Shown in pieces: positions 42,492 through 52,178 of a DNA stretch of 64,000 nucleotides. This DNA comes from Candidatus Poribacteria bacterium (GTDB taxonomy: Bacteria > Poribacteria > WGA-4E > WGA-3G), in NCBI GenBank assembly GCA_028820845.1, contig JAPPII010000012.1, positions 21,942 to 85,941 on the forward strand. The letters run 5' to 3'. Each line of letters starts with the position of its first letter. Within the stretch, counting starts at the first letter, position 1. The translations under genes were made by a program, and so were the position numbers. The notes beneath the pieces were generated by a model that saw nothing but the letters and a program-made list of their open reading frames with translations, had not been told where the DNA came from and ran no database searches.

Positions 42492-44123
42492 TTAAAAATA
42501 ACGGAGCAGGCTATCCGTAATATTGGGCGCAGCCGTCCCAAGCCCACACGCGCTCGTCGCCTTCATAACCGCTCCGATTCTTGAAATCAACGCTTCCGAA
42601 TTCGGTTGCAACGGTGCCGACAAAAGTTCTGTCAATCGTTGCGTCCCAATCCGACACGGGAAACATTTCCCACAAGATTCCTCAGCAAAAAATTCCATCG
42701 CATTGCGTGCGACATCAAGTATGTCCCGCGTATCATCAAACACCATAATTCCCGCTGCGCCAAGCATCGCACCCACCGCTTGGAAACTCGGTTCATCAAT
42801 TGTCCTATCAAGGTCACTCCGAGCGATAAATCCACCAGACAATCCTGCCGTTGTAATCGCTTGAATCTCACGTCCTTCTGGCGCGCCGCCTGCCCACTCG
42901 TAGAGAAGCACCTTTAACGGCAACCCGAACGGCACTTCATAATTCCCCGGTCTTTGGATGTCTCCAGAGAGGCTAATAATCTTTGTTCCGGCTAAGTTTT
43001 CGTCATAACTCAGACTTTTATACCATGCTGCACCGTGTCGAACAATCTGAACAGCAGCGGCGAGGGTTTCGACATTGTTTACAGCAGTTGGTAAATTTTC
43101 AAACCCATGTGTCACAGGATACGGCGGACGGTTCCTCGGAAACGGGTGTTTCCCCTCCAAACTGTTCAACAGCGACCCTTCCTCACCACAGACGTAAGCA
43201 CCAGCACCGCGTCGAATATAGATATGGAAGTTAAAGTCTTCACCGAGGATAGCATCGCCAAGCAGTCCTGCTGCCGCTGCTTCTCCAAGTGCACGTTCAA
43301 GTATTTTGAGGGTTTCTGGGTATTCATACCGAAGATAGATAAAGCCTCGCGTCGCACCTGTCGCGTAAGCAGCAAGTACCATCCCTTCAATTACGACGTG
43401 CGGGTCATAATCAAGAATAACCCGATCCTTGAAACACCCAGGTTCCCCCTCATCTGCGTTACAGACGATTGTCTTCGGTTCACCAGGAGCGTTCAGAACT
43501 GACTCCCATTTCATACCCGTCGGAAATCCGGCACCGCCCCTACCCGCGAGTTGACTCTCTTTAAGTGTTTCAATCACATCTGTTGGAGCGAGCCTTGTTA
43601 CCGCACGTGTTAACGCTTCATAGCCACCAGTGCGCTGGTAGCCTGCCAGTGTATTGCGTTCAGGTTCGCGAATTTCGGCGAAGACACATTCTTCACTGTC
43701 GCCCGGATATGGTGGCGGTAGCGGTGTGGGTTCCACAGAAAGGGCATCTGCTTGTTTTCCGACGAAAACTTCATGCCCTCTCAACACTGGCACACAATCG
43801 TCGCATCTCCCAGCACACGGCATTAGTATCGCGCCTTCGTCTTTGAGTGCCTCAAGGATTTCCAACCCGCCTTGCAACCGACAAACCGGACCTGTACACA
43901 CGCGTGGCGCGCTTTGTCCTGGGGCTTCACGGGCAAAGTGGTGGTAGAATGTTACGGTGCCAAAGAGTTCGGCGAGCGGAATCCGAAGTCCGACTGCGAT
44001 GTCGCGAAGGACCGCCTCTGAAATAAATCCGTCTCGATCATGGAAGGCGTGCAGTAATGACAGCAGTGGGGCGGGTTCATCACGCCACTGGGCAATCACT
44101 TCTCGGTTCGTCGGGGTTGACAT
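42492..44123 (-). CDS. NuoE-NuoF fusion (NADH dehydrogenase 51-kDa-type subunit)
   Basis: 543 residues. N-terminus: NuoE-type thioredoxin-like [2Fe-2S] domain with Cys76, Cys81, Cys103 and Cys107. After residue 150: NuoF-type NADH/FMN domain (GRGGAGFPTGMKW, CNADEGEPGCFKDR) and the [4Fe-4S] motif ESCGKCFPCRIGT plus CGLGT. The fusion is as in soluble NAD-reducing hydrogenase or formate dehydrogenase beta subunits. No complex I genes are near it, so its partner is probably elsewhere. Confidence 0.88.
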   Translation of the reverse strand: MSTPTNREVIAQWRDEPAPLLSLLHAFHDRDGFISEAVLRDIAVGLRIPLAELFGTVTFYHHFAREAPGQSAPRVCTGPVCRLQGGLEILEALKDEGAILMPCAGRCDDCVPVLRGHEVFVGKQADALSVEPTPLPPPYPGDSEECVFAEIREPERNTLAGYQRTGGYEALTRAVTRLAPTDVIETLKESQLAGRGGAGFPTGMKWESVLNAPGEPKTIVCNADEGEPGCFKDRVILDYDPHVVIEGMVLAAYATGATRGFIYLRYEYPETLKILERALGEAAAAGLLGDAILGEDFNFHIYIRRGAGAYVCGEEGSLLNSLEGKHPFPRNRPPYPVTHGFENLPTAVNNVETLAAAVQIVRHGAAWYKSLSYDENLAGTKIISLSGDIQRPGNYEVPFGLPLKVLLYEWAGGAPEGREIQAITTAGLSGGFIARSDLDRTIDEPSFQAVGAMLGAAGIMVFDDTRDILDVARNAMEFFAEESCGKCFPCRIGTQRLTELLSAPLQPNSEALISRIGAVMKATSACGLGTAAPNITDSLLRYF

Positions 44124-44247
44124 CTAATTCTCCAGTCTGTAACACAAAGAATGGTATCCTTGTGCATCCTACCAATTCTCCAACTCCACGTCAACGCTTT
44201 TTTTAGAGTTACTCAGTTCCCTAAACATTAGGAGCGATCTCCAGTTT

Positions 44248-44301
44248 GTAGTAGGGCAATTCTGCGGCGTCCTCGCTCAAATGCGAAGTGCATTATTGCC
44301 C
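44248..44301 (+). repeat. GTAG-headed hairpin
   Basis: TTTGTAGTAG (44245-44254) leads GGGCAAT, paired with ATTGCCC (44295-44301), with inner ATGC/GCAT. The head GTAGTAGGGCAAT closely matches the minus-strand element at 41053-41078. It lies between the NuoEF gene and the PhyH cluster. Confidence 0.55.
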
Positions 44302-44335
44302 GTTACCTTCACTGACTAAAAACCAAACACGCCTA

Positions 44336-45154
44336 TCATTCAGGAACATCCACTTTAAAGGGATCTATGAGAGCATTCAATGCTCCCCGCTGCCCGTGGT
44401 CACGGCTCTCAAGATCGTGGAGTGCCTCTGGAATCTTGTCTTTGTGTTCATCAAAAGGAAACCACCAAGATGAATCGGCGTGATGAAACTGTTTCGCATA
44501 GACCCAGCGCAAGAACACCGTCATCCGAGGGTACGCGCCGTGATTCCAGCGTCTTCCGGCGTGTCGCGTGTTCGGCAAAAACACGATGAAGTCGCCAGCA
44601 TTGACTGGAATGTTGTGGACCGTCGGCGGTGGATCGTCCATCGTGATGTGTTCGGGATACTGGAATTCGGATTTATGGCTTCCCGGAATACAGGCAAACC
44701 CGTTGCCGGGTGGCACATCCACTAACGAAACGGAGAGATTAAAGAAACTCGCGAAGATCTCATCATTGGCAACTTGGTATTGGTGATGTGGACTCCTAAA
44801 CCAACCCTTATGTCCACCGTGCAGCTCCAGGCCGTCTGCATCTGGATAGCAAATATTCGCAACAACATCGAAAACCCGCGGGTAGTTCCACGTCAGAGCA
44901 GTCGCCACACGTAGGATTTCTGGATTCAAAATGAGCCGTTGGAAGGCTTCATGCCCATAGTGCATGTTGTAGACCCACCACGGTTTTCCCTCTGGTGCGT
45001 TGATTCGCATCGGTGACTTGAAATCTGATGCATCCCATTCGTACCACTCGAACGTCTGTGCCTTCATCAGTTCAACGTCCGCTTTCGGTACGGCATCGCG
45101 CACCACAAAATAGCCGAGTAGATCAAGGTGCCACTTTTCTTCCTGTGTCAGCAT
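44336..45154 (-). CDS. PhyH family dioxygenase-like protein, HxD motif altered
   Basis: 272 residues, a double-stranded beta-helix of the phytanoyl-CoA dioxygenase family (2-oxoglutarate/Fe(II)). NGFACIPGSHKSEF and IVFLPNTRHAGRRW (distal His) are family motifs, but the facial-triad His-x-Asp reads LHGGHKG or SPHHQYQ, with no Asp at either place. It may be a halogenase-like variant, where Gly/Ala replaces Asp, or inactive. Its start overlaps the upstream PhyH gene by seven bases. Confidence 0.7.
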   Translation of the reverse strand: MLTQEEKWHLDLLGYFVVRDAVPKADVELMKAQTFEWYEWDASDFKSPMRINAPEGKPWWVYNMHYGHEAFQRLILNPEILRVATALTWNYPRVFDVVANICYPDADGLELHGGHKGWFRSPHHQYQVANDEIFASFFNLSVSLVDVPPGNGFACIPGSHKSEFQYPEHITMDDPPPTVHNIPVNAGDFIVFLPNTRHAGRRWNHGAYPRMTVFLRWVYAKQFHHADSSWWFPFDEHKDKIPEALHDLESRDHGQRGALNALIDPFKVDVPE

Positions 45155-46020
45155 AGTTCTTCGCCCTTCTCCATTTTTTTGAGGATCCGTTTAGCAAATC
45201 CCTTTTCGCTCCGTTGGACAGATTCCAGTTCGTATTGGTCTGTAGAGATACGATCCCGATGCGCTTCTATCGGGAGATTATAGTTCTCATTGAAGTAGAA
45301 ACTGAATTGATACCGATTGAAGACGACCCGGCGTGGGTAATCAACTTTCCAAAATTTTGCACCGTGTATCAGTCTCGGCGAGAAGACAAGACAATCCCCT
45401 GCCTTGAGTTCAAAAGTGATTGCAGGTGCCCACTCGTTATCAATGTCAAGTGTCGTCGGCAGCTGAATTAGGGATTTATGCGTGCCGGGGATACACATGA
45501 AGCCGTTGTCTTTCGGTACATCAACGAGTGTTATGGCGGTGTTGACATAATTGCTATAAATCTGTCCGTTTCCGGCTTGGTAATCGTTATGTGGATTATG
45601 GAAGCCATCGGGGAATTCAAAACCGCTGGTATCGCGGTGGAGTCTCTCTTTTTCACCCTCAGAGATAGAGCATCGCTTCTGCAGAACAAGAGCGGAATTA
45701 AAGAGTCTCGGACGATTCCACATCAAGCCCATTACAACCCGCATCACCTTCTCATTGAGCGATAATCGCTCGAAAATCCGATCACCGTACTGAACATTGT
45801 TCAGTACACCGCTGTATTCGTCTTGGGTGACATTCACCGGTTCAGGTACTGTTTCGGGATCCGCAAACCACCTATTCGCGATCCCAAGCATTTGCTCGAC
45901 CTCTGCTGGCGACACTACCTGTCGAAGCACCAGATAGCCAAACAGATCATAGTGCCATTTCTCTTCTTCTGTGAGTGTGGACGGAAGATCAATCGCACTG
46001 TCTTCGCCGCGAATTAGCAT
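45148..46020 (-). CDS. PhyH family dioxygenase
   Basis: 290 residues, PhyH fold with two candidate His-x-Asp motifs, LHRDTSG and NPHNDYQ. NGFMCIPGTHKSLI and LVFSPRLIHGAKFW (distal His) fit the rest. Family members hydroxylate small molecules using 2-oxoglutarate and Fe(II). Tandem paralogue of the next gene, coupled to it by a seven-base overlap. Substrate unknown. Confidence 0.78.
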   Translation of the reverse strand: MLIRGEDSAIDLPSTLTEEEKWHYDLFGYLVLRQVVSPAEVEQMLGIANRWFADPETVPEPVNVTQDEYSGVLNNVQYGDRIFERLSLNEKVMRVVMGLMWNRPRLFNSALVLQKRCSISEGEKERLHRDTSGFEFPDGFHNPHNDYQAGNGQIYSNYVNTAITLVDVPKDNGFMCIPGTHKSLIQLPTTLDIDNEWAPAITFELKAGDCLVFSPRLIHGAKFWKVDYPRRVVFNRYQFSFYFNENYNLPIEAHRDRISTDQYELESVQRSEKGFAKRILKKMEKGEELC

Positions 46021-46069
46021 GGTCCCTCCTCAGGATTTCCGTTCATTTTTCCTCCTAAACCTCACTTGC

Positions 46070-46939
46070 TCATACTGTATCGTTAATTACATAATCCACT
46101 ACAAACTGCCTGAGTGCTGCTTTTACCTCATCAGGCTTCTCCACCCAAAAGTAGTGGCCTGATTCAGGAATCGACACAAACGTTCCATAAAATAATTTGG
46201 AGGCTAATGTTTCTATAAAGTGCCCTGGACGCGGATCACAAGCACCATGAAGGAAAAGAACAGGCATAGGTAGATTGTAAACAGATTGCTGGAATTTTGA
46301 ATCTGTGGTGTAACGCTTCCAATCTGCGCCGACCATTTCGTTTGCCGCATTGCTGATTGGATATTCATCAAAACTTGGAAGATTATCGACACAATTTGGG
46401 TCAAATACATCTGTTTTGCGACTCAAGGTGCGAAGCCGGTCTAATATCCGTTCCCCCTTAGCCCCTTTAGCGTCTTCCCTTTGTGTCCGCAGACGTTGAT
46501 ATTCTTCGCGCTCTGATTCAATGAGTGCATTTAACCGATTTTCGCGATACTCATCGTGCCATCGGTCATCAATACCCGTACCCGCGATATGAAGAACGGC
46601 TACTGTCCGAGCTGGAAACCTAACGGCGTAGGCTAACGCAAGTCCCGCTCCCCACGAATGTCCTCCAACAATCCAACGTTCAAAGTTGAAATGTTTTCTC
46701 AATCCTTCTAAATCATCGACAAATGTAGATACGTCGTAGGGACCTATCGGTTGTGAACGTCCACTTCCGCGTTGATCATACCGAACGACCTGACACAAGT
46801 CAGAAACCATGTCAGCCACGGACGAGAGATAATCGTAACCACCAGGACCACCATGACAAAGCACCATCGGTAGTCCTGTTCCTTGAACGGCTGTCCAGAG
46901 CCGAACGCCATTAATCTGAAGTATCTGTTCTTGGTACAT
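46070..46939 (-). CDS. Alpha/beta hydrolase (proline iminopeptidase-like)
   Basis: 289 residues. HGGPGGYDYLS (oxyanion region), nucleophile GGHSWGAG, and a catalytic His near SIPESGHYFWVEKP are the alpha/beta-hydrolase set in the proline-iminopeptidase branch. Cap-type insertion around residues 120-200. Probably cleaves an N-terminal residue or an ester. It lies 49 bases upstream of the PhyH pair on the same strand. Confidence 0.83.
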   Translation of the reverse strand: MYQEQILQINGVRLWTAVQGTGLPMVLCHGGPGGYDYLSSVADMVSDLCQVVRYDQRGSGRSQPIGPYDVSTFVDDLEGLRKHFNFERWIVGGHSWGAGLALAYAVRFPARTVAVLHIAGTGIDDRWHDEYRENRLNALIESEREEYQRLRTQREDAKGAKGERILDRLRTLSRKTDVFDPNCVDNLPSFDEYPISNAANEMVGADWKRYTTDSKFQQSVYNLPMPVLFLHGACDPRPGHFIETLASKLFYGTFVSIPESGHYFWVEKPDEVKAALRQFVVDYVINDTV

Positions 46940-47240
46940 TTCTTGCCAAATTCTAATACTTGATCGTAGCGAAACGGGTTTATATGTTTTAACACTACCC
47001 CACGTTTTGAATTCATAATTCTATCGGATGACAAATTGAACTCGGCGTAACTATACTACCTGACTGCATCCTTGTCAACCGAAATCTCTGACATCAAAAT
47101 GGACTTTTAGCCGTAGTCTTACCACTTGACATGAAGACGGAATTCACGAATAATATAAGCATCAATTGGAACACTGCTGTCTCTCAACAATCGCGGTAAA
47201 TCCGACCTGAGTGGTAACCTTAATTTAAAGGGGGCTGGCG
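46940..47240. other. Intergenic stretch between hydrolase and PhyH gene
   Basis: 301 bases between divergent genes, no ORF of note. TTGACA at 47126 with TAATAT at 47151 (19-base spacer) is a weak promoter for the PhyH gene at 47241, whose ribosome site is AAAGGGGG. Nothing else is recognisable. Confidence 0.35.
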
Positions 47241-48461
47241 ATGAAAGTAGATCCACAACAACTCATTAATGACGGCTACATCGTGTTACGAAAGGTTGTT
47301 CCACCGGATCAGTTAGAGGAACTGAGGACGAATTTTGAAACTCTCGTTGAGAAACAAAAAGTAATCTGGGCAAGAGAACGGAAACCGGACGAAAAACCGG
47401 GGGGCGTTTGGACAACCAGTGGGCAACCGAGGGTGTTTTTCGATGAGGTCGTTGACACAGCGACTGCCAATACCGTCGAATTTTGCCTTCATGAGAATAC
47501 GCTTGGTGTGAGTCTGCAACTCATGAGATCACCTCATGCAGCAATAACGCTGATGGCACTGATGTGTAACCCAGTACAAGATCACGGTCCCGCCAGTTGG
47601 CATCGTGATATTGATCCGACGGTACAGGCACCGCTCAAGGGCATGCAGATGGATTATGTTAAAAACGGACCGGGATATGTCCAGTGGAACATCCCGCTTT
47701 ACGATGATAGCGTGTTCTGGCTCGTGCCGAGAAGTTATTGTCGTCCGAACACACCCGAAGAACATCAACATCTATTAACACGTTCGCAGGAACCGATACC
47801 GGGTGGGATCCCGATTGAACTCTCGGCAGGCGATGGAGTCGTCTATAGCCACATGGGCTTGCACTGGGGCAGCAACTATAGCACGAAATTGAGACGGACT
47901 GTTCACCTTGGCTATCGCGCCTTCGGTGGGGACTCGTATCCAATCGTTGACCAATTTTATTGGAATTTGGAATTCACACAACACCTTCCCACTGAGGCTC
48001 GCACTCGATTTGAACACTTCTTCCAACTCCATACGGAACAGTGTGATGTGATTGAAGCAACCTTTCACGCCATGTATAACAGGGATGCCGATAGTTTTCG
48101 AGAGGGGTTAGCGAAACTGCATCCGGGTGAAGAAGAACGCATGGTTGCTGTCGTATTTCTCTCGAAGTTAGCGGATAAAGTCCACACACTCAAAGATCCC
48201 GAAGTCAAGAAACTTTCGGTTGAGGGGCGCATCGGCGCAATCTCTGCCCATCGACTCAACTTCCATCTTTATGAAGATTTCGCAGAGCGTTTTTCTGCCG
48301 AAGCTGCCGAAAGTATCTGGCAACGGTTCTCGACGCTATACCAGAAGATTGAGGCAGAGATTGCACGGTCTGTTCCCGACAGAACATCCCGTGTAATGCG
48401 TTATCAACTGACGGACATGCCAGCGGATTTCGATGTAGAGGATTTCATTTCGAGTTGGTAG
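47241..48461 (+). CDS. PhyH family dioxygenase, long form
   Basis: 406 residues: PhyH dioxygenase core with SWHRDIDPT (His-x-Asp) at about 115 and GVVYSHMGLHWGSNYSTKLR (distal His and Arg) near 200. The C-terminal 150 residues are helical (HPGEEERMVAVVFLSKLADK) and not part of the usual core. It is convergent with another PhyH gene. Substrate unknown. Confidence 0.78.
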   Translation: MKVDPQQLINDGYIVLRKVVPPDQLEELRTNFETLVEKQKVIWARERKPDEKPGGVWTTSGQPRVFFDEVVDTATANTVEFCLHENTLGVSLQLMRSPHAAITLMALMCNPVQDHGPASWHRDIDPTVQAPLKGMQMDYVKNGPGYVQWNIPLYDDSVFWLVPRSYCRPNTPEEHQHLLTRSQEPIPGGIPIELSAGDGVVYSHMGLHWGSNYSTKLRRTVHLGYRAFGGDSYPIVDQFYWNLEFTQHLPTEARTRFEHFFQLHTEQCDVIEATFHAMYNRDADSFREGLAKLHPGEEERMVAVVFLSKLADKVHTLKDPEVKKLSVEGRIGAISAHRLNFHLYEDFAERFSAEAAESIWQRFSTLYQKIEAEIARSVPDRTSRVMRYQLTDMPADFDVEDFISSW

Positions 48462-48477
48462 AAACACAGAACCGATT

Positions 48478-49296
48478 TCACTGCGGCCGCTTACGGTGCT
48501 TGACATCCAGTTCACGAAGGAGTGCCAAAGTGTCCTCAAACGATAGTTCACCCATTGAAGCCGTGTGTTCGAGGTAATCGCGAGTTTTGTTGTTGAGCAC
48601 ACTGTAAAAGGCGCGCACCTCAGGATCGGGATGGTCTCGCCAAAGTTCGGCAGGTATCAATGAATCCTCACTCAAGTACCGACGGTTCGGATGTCCATAA
48701 TAGACTTGTACCGTCTTGCGTTCTTGCTGAGTCGGACGGGTCGTGGCGGTGTGTAAAACACCGATGTTGAATAGTACGGCTGTCCCGGCGGGTCCGTACA
48801 AATCAACAATTCCGCCACGATCCAACTGCGCGTCTGTTTCGAGAATCTCAGCGTCCACCGATTCCGGCGATAAGGAGAAACAATGCGTCGTTTCATCAAC
48901 ATCGGTCAGATACAGCATTAACTGGATGAACCCGATACGCAACGGGTGTTCAAGCCAGTGCTTGGGACCATCTCGATGCCAGCCGCGATTCAGTTCACCA
49001 TCGTACGGTGCCATGTGCCGGATGCAGATTTCTGAAAAGCAAGGCGCATTACCCATCAGCGTGTGTAGGCAATCCATAACGATGGAATGCCGAATCACGT
49101 TGTCGAATTCAGGTGAAGTCAGAAGTGCGTCGCAATTCACAGTCTGGTAATGTCCAATGGGATACCAATGATCTTGAACCTCAGTGCGGTCTCGATCAAA
49201 GATATGAACAAAATCCGCAACCTCGGCAGCACTCAGAATCTTACCGAGTGAGATATAGCCATTTTCTTTAAAAAACGCATAATCTGCTGGCTTCAT
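48478..49296 (-). CDS. PhyH family dioxygenase
   Basis: 272 residues from the ATG at 49296 (AAGGAG upstream). NRGWHRDGPKHW gives His-x-Asp, and AVLFNIGVLHTATTRPTQQE gives the distal His and Arg. The fourth PhyH protein in 5 kb. It lies downstream of and on the same strand as the Gfo/Idh/MocA gene, 77 bases away, so the two may be expressed together. Confidence 0.82.
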   Translation of the reverse strand: MKPADYAFFKENGYISLGKILSAAEVADFVHIFDRDRTEVQDHWYPIGHYQTVNCDALLTSPEFDNVIRHSIVMDCLHTLMGNAPCFSEICIRHMAPYDGELNRGWHRDGPKHWLEHPLRIGFIQLMLYLTDVDETTHCFSLSPESVDAEILETDAQLDRGGIVDLYGPAGTAVLFNIGVLHTATTRPTQQERKTVQVYYGHPNRRYLSEDSLIPAELWRDHPDPEVRAFYSVLNNKTRDYLEHTASMGELSFEDTLALLRELDVKHRKRPQ

Positions 49297-49373
49297 GTAA
49301 TTCTCCTTGCCTCGATTCTCTGCGGTCTGTGAGTTCGTTATTTTGGGAATTTGTAACGTACCCGCGATTTCCA

Positions 49374-50477
49374 TTAACTCGCTTGTAAGCGTCGAATTCG
49401 AGCTGGAGTGTCATCATTCTGAATTTCTGATGAGAGAATCCGAAGGCTACGGTCTTCAATAGGTAGTTCAACCTTTACACCACCACGGCGATGCGATTCC
49501 CGAAGTGCCATAGCCACCTCCAACGCAGCACGTCCATCTTCGCCTGAACACTTCGGAGACGTTCCATTCTCAATAGCACTAATGAGATCCTCAACGATTG
49601 TCAGTCCCATACCTTGCATTCGCACGGGGATTGGGAATGGGCATGTCGCAGGCACACCACGTCCACGCCGTCCACCGGGAATTACACGAATCAACTCGAA
49701 CGTCTCGGCATTGTTGACAGAACGGATACGTCCCGTTGTGCCGATGACATCGACTTCCCACGGTGCCGCGCCACACGATGTGCTGCGGAGATACGCACGC
49801 ACCCCGTTATCAAAAACGAGGTAGCCGTTTCCCTGTAGATCACTTTCACCCGCGGCGGCTTCATCGGATTCCATCTCACCAAAGACCCACTCCACATTCC
49901 CACCTGCCATATAGCGCAAAATATCAATGGCATGGCTCCCATTATGCGACAATCCACACTGCGCATAGACCGTCACCTGAAGCACATCGCCAATTTCGCC
50001 GTCATCAATGAGCCGCCGTGCTTCGCTGAAGAACGGATTCCAACGTCTGGCACAATTAATCGCCAGCGCGACTCCTTCTGCCCGACAGGTCTCCACCATC
50101 GCATCCGCTTCGGTGAGACTGAGTGCAATGGGTTTCTCCGCCCAGATCGCCTTGACACTGGAACGGGCTACATCCTGCACAATAGTCGATCGGATCCGTG
50201 CTGTCGTGCAGACGCTCACGATGTCAAGATTTTCTTTCTCCAGCATTTCACGGTAATCGCTGTAGATATGCTCAGAACTCAGTCCCCATCGCTCACCGAA
50301 GATCGCCGCTTGTTCGGTGTGCAGATCAGCTCCTGCAGATAGTTCCACATTCGGTGCAGCATGGTAAGTTGGACCGTGGCAATACGGCAAAAAGATTGAT
50401 CCACCTTGTGTTATTTCGTCATCAAAAGTGCTACCCATACGTCCCAAACCGATTACGCCTGCTCGATACGTTGTCAT
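49374..50477 (-). CDS. Gfo/Idh/MocA family oxidoreductase
   Basis: 367 residues. N-terminal NAD(P)-binding fold (GVIGLGRMGSTF), then EKPIALS (Lys for catalysis) and NCARRWNPFF, and a C-terminal alpha/beta substrate domain. Members oxidise or isomerise sugars and inositols. RBS GGAGGAAAAAG upstream. It heads the PhyH/oxidoreductase group at 48-50 kb. Confidence 0.88.
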   Translation of the reverse strand: MTTYRAGVIGLGRMGSTFDDEITQGGSIFLPYCHGPTYHAAPNVELSAGADLHTEQAAIFGERWGLSSEHIYSDYREMLEKENLDIVSVCTTARIRSTIVQDVARSSVKAIWAEKPIALSLTEADAMVETCRAEGVALAINCARRWNPFFSEARRLIDDGEIGDVLQVTVYAQCGLSHNGSHAIDILRYMAGGNVEWVFGEMESDEAAAGESDLQGNGYLVFDNGVRAYLRSTSCGAAPWEVDVIGTTGRIRSVNNAETFELIRVIPGGRRGRGVPATCPFPIPVRMQGMGLTIVEDLISAIENGTSPKCSGEDGRAALEVAMALRESHRRGGVKVELPIEDRSLRILSSEIQNDDTPARIRRLQAS

Positions 50478-50535
50478 ACTTTTTCCTCCAGAGGAATTGT
50501 GTTAATAAACAAGACGAACCAAAGCATTTCCACGT

Positions 50536-50997
50536 TTACGAAACATCATCAGCTCTCAATACAGAGTCTGGTCCACGGATCCCATTTTGCGCTAATATCT
50601 GAAGGTATCTACCTCTTTTTATGGTTGATAGAGTTCTTCCAGTGGAAATCCAGTGGTAAGTACTCTGACTCTCCAAATCTTCAAGACTCCTCGCGGAACG
50701 TTTGCGCCACTGTTTTAACCACTGCAATTTCGCTGTGACTTCTCTTACTTTCCGTGTATTATCCGCCGGATGAACTTCAACATAATAAACCCTGTCCCTA
50801 TAACCAAACACGTAATCCCAACGAGGAGCGTTCCGATAACGCTTTTCAAGACACTTGTCAATATAAACACTACCTTTTAGGTCGCGCGATGCGTTGACTT
50901 TTATTTTTCTTTTATCTTGCCGCTCTAATGCCTGTAACCCATCTTCCAGACATTCGGCAATTTCTGGAACGCTCTGAACAGCCTCAGTAAAATTCAA
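50536..50997 (-). CDS. Small protein coupled to ATPase, nuclease-like
   Basis: 153 residues, not assigned to a family. RWDYVFGYRDRVYYVEVHPA contains Asp61, Glu74 and His76, a D...E-x-H pattern similar to a PD-(D/E)XK nuclease core with His for the usual Lys. Four bases (ATGA) overlap the upstream ATPase gene, so the two are translationally coupled and probably form one two-part system. The nuclease reading is tentative. Confidence 0.5.
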   Translation of the reverse strand: MNFTEAVQSVPEIAECLEDGLQALERQDKRKIKVNASRDLKGSVYIDKCLEKRYRNAPRWDYVFGYRDRVYYVEVHPADNTRKVREVTAKLQWLKQWRKRSARSLEDLESQSTYHWISTGRTLSTIKRGRYLQILAQNGIRGPDSVLRADDVS

Positions 50998-52145
50998 AGT
51001 TCACTCTCCGACACGGCTCTTGTAACAACATCAGCAGACTTCGTACTAAACAGTGTAAGACCTCCCCAATCTGAGACTGCTTCATCTGGATCTTCAGCAT
51101 CTAAGGTTGAAATGTCTTTGACGTTCACAACACCCTCCTTACGAGAAAAATAATAGGTCTTAAATGTTTTTTTATTTAAGATCGTCTCCGTGAGGTTCTT
51201 GGAATAGGCATTTGCATTCAGATCCAACAACTGTCTTAACCGTGTTGGAGCAGCATTTGATTTAGCAATAAATCGAATTGCCCAGATCAGTTCTAAAATT
51301 TGGGACGAATGCGTAGAAATGATGACTTTGTAACCAAGTTTCATAAGTTCCAAAAAAACAAGAAGTAAAGATGAAATTGCTTGTGGATGTAACCCCATTT
51401 CAGGTTCTTCAATAACAATCCAGTTTATGTTGTCTTTCTTGCGTACTCTCCCAGAAGGCATTAACCAATACAGTCCCAATAGGAGAGGTGTGAATTCTCT
51501 TTGTCCGGTTGACCAAGTCATGAATGGTAACTGAGTGCCTGCAACGTCTAAGACAATGCGTTTACGTAATCCTGACCTATCCAATCTAATTTCAGCGTCT
51601 CCGAAGATGCTTTCCCTGATCGCGTCTCGAAGTGTCTTATTCATGCGCCCTACTTGCGGGAAGATCGGCCCCTTACCTGAACCCAGTCCTTTTTCCAATA
51701 ATAGGCGTAACTCCTCGCTGAATGCCTTAACAACGTATGGATCACTTGTTGCATAGTCTGTAAACGCGCGGGGCCAGCCGTCCTTAAGCGTTACAACCCG
51801 GTGCGCCGGTATCAGGAATAGGTTTTCCTTTGTTTTTCTTCTTGATAATGCCTTTCGAGGTGTAAAATCTACCTTATCAATGCTGACTTTTGTCTCATCT
51901 GTGTTCCAGATCGTCTGCATCCCTTCACCGAAATAAAGGAACAGAAAATTATCAACTTTTTTCTGCCAATCAAAACCGTGTTTTTTCAGAGTGTGCGTAA
52001 TAGTGCCCGCGTCTAAAATGAGCTTTAGAAGTTGTAATAAGATACTTTTTCCGCTTGCTTGTTCACCGACAAACACCGTCAGATCTCCAAAGGTGATGTC
52101 TGCTTCCGGAATTTGTCCGAGTGAAGTCAGTTTAAGATTTTTCAT
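50994..52145 (-). CDS. AAA-type ATPase (SMC/OLD-like) of a two-gene system
   Basis: 383 residues. Walker A VGEQASGKSIL at about 26-36, signature-like MTWSTGQREFTPLL and Walker B WIVIEEPEMGLHP followed by ISTHSS (switch His) make an ABC-type ATPase of the AAA_21/OLD kind. The C-terminal part is unusual, with no TOPRIM. Partner: the small nuclease-like gene downstream. Such pairs are often phage-defence modules. Confidence 0.75.
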   Translation of the reverse strand: MKNLKLTSLGQIPEADITFGDLTVFVGEQASGKSILLQLLKLILDAGTITHTLKKHGFDWQKKVDNFLFLYFGEGMQTIWNTDETKVSIDKVDFTPRKALSRRKTKENLFLIPAHRVVTLKDGWPRAFTDYATSDPYVVKAFSEELRLLLEKGLGSGKGPIFPQVGRMNKTLRDAIRESIFGDAEIRLDRSGLRKRIVLDVAGTQLPFMTWSTGQREFTPLLLGLYWLMPSGRVRKKDNINWIVIEEPEMGLHPQAISSLLLVFLELMKLGYKVIISTHSSQILELIWAIRFIAKSNAAPTRLRQLLDLNANAYSKNLTETILNKKTFKTYYFSRKEGVVNVKDISTLDAEDPDEAVSDWGGLTLFSTKSADVVTRAVSESEL

Positions 52146-52178
52146 GTTTTCTCTACTCCGTTTTCCAATACGCTAACT

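Noticed and set aside
42455..42495. TTAACAATT/AATTGTTAA as terminator of the NuoEF gene
   Set aside because: AT-only stem with a long loop and no T-run on the reading strand; too weak to call.
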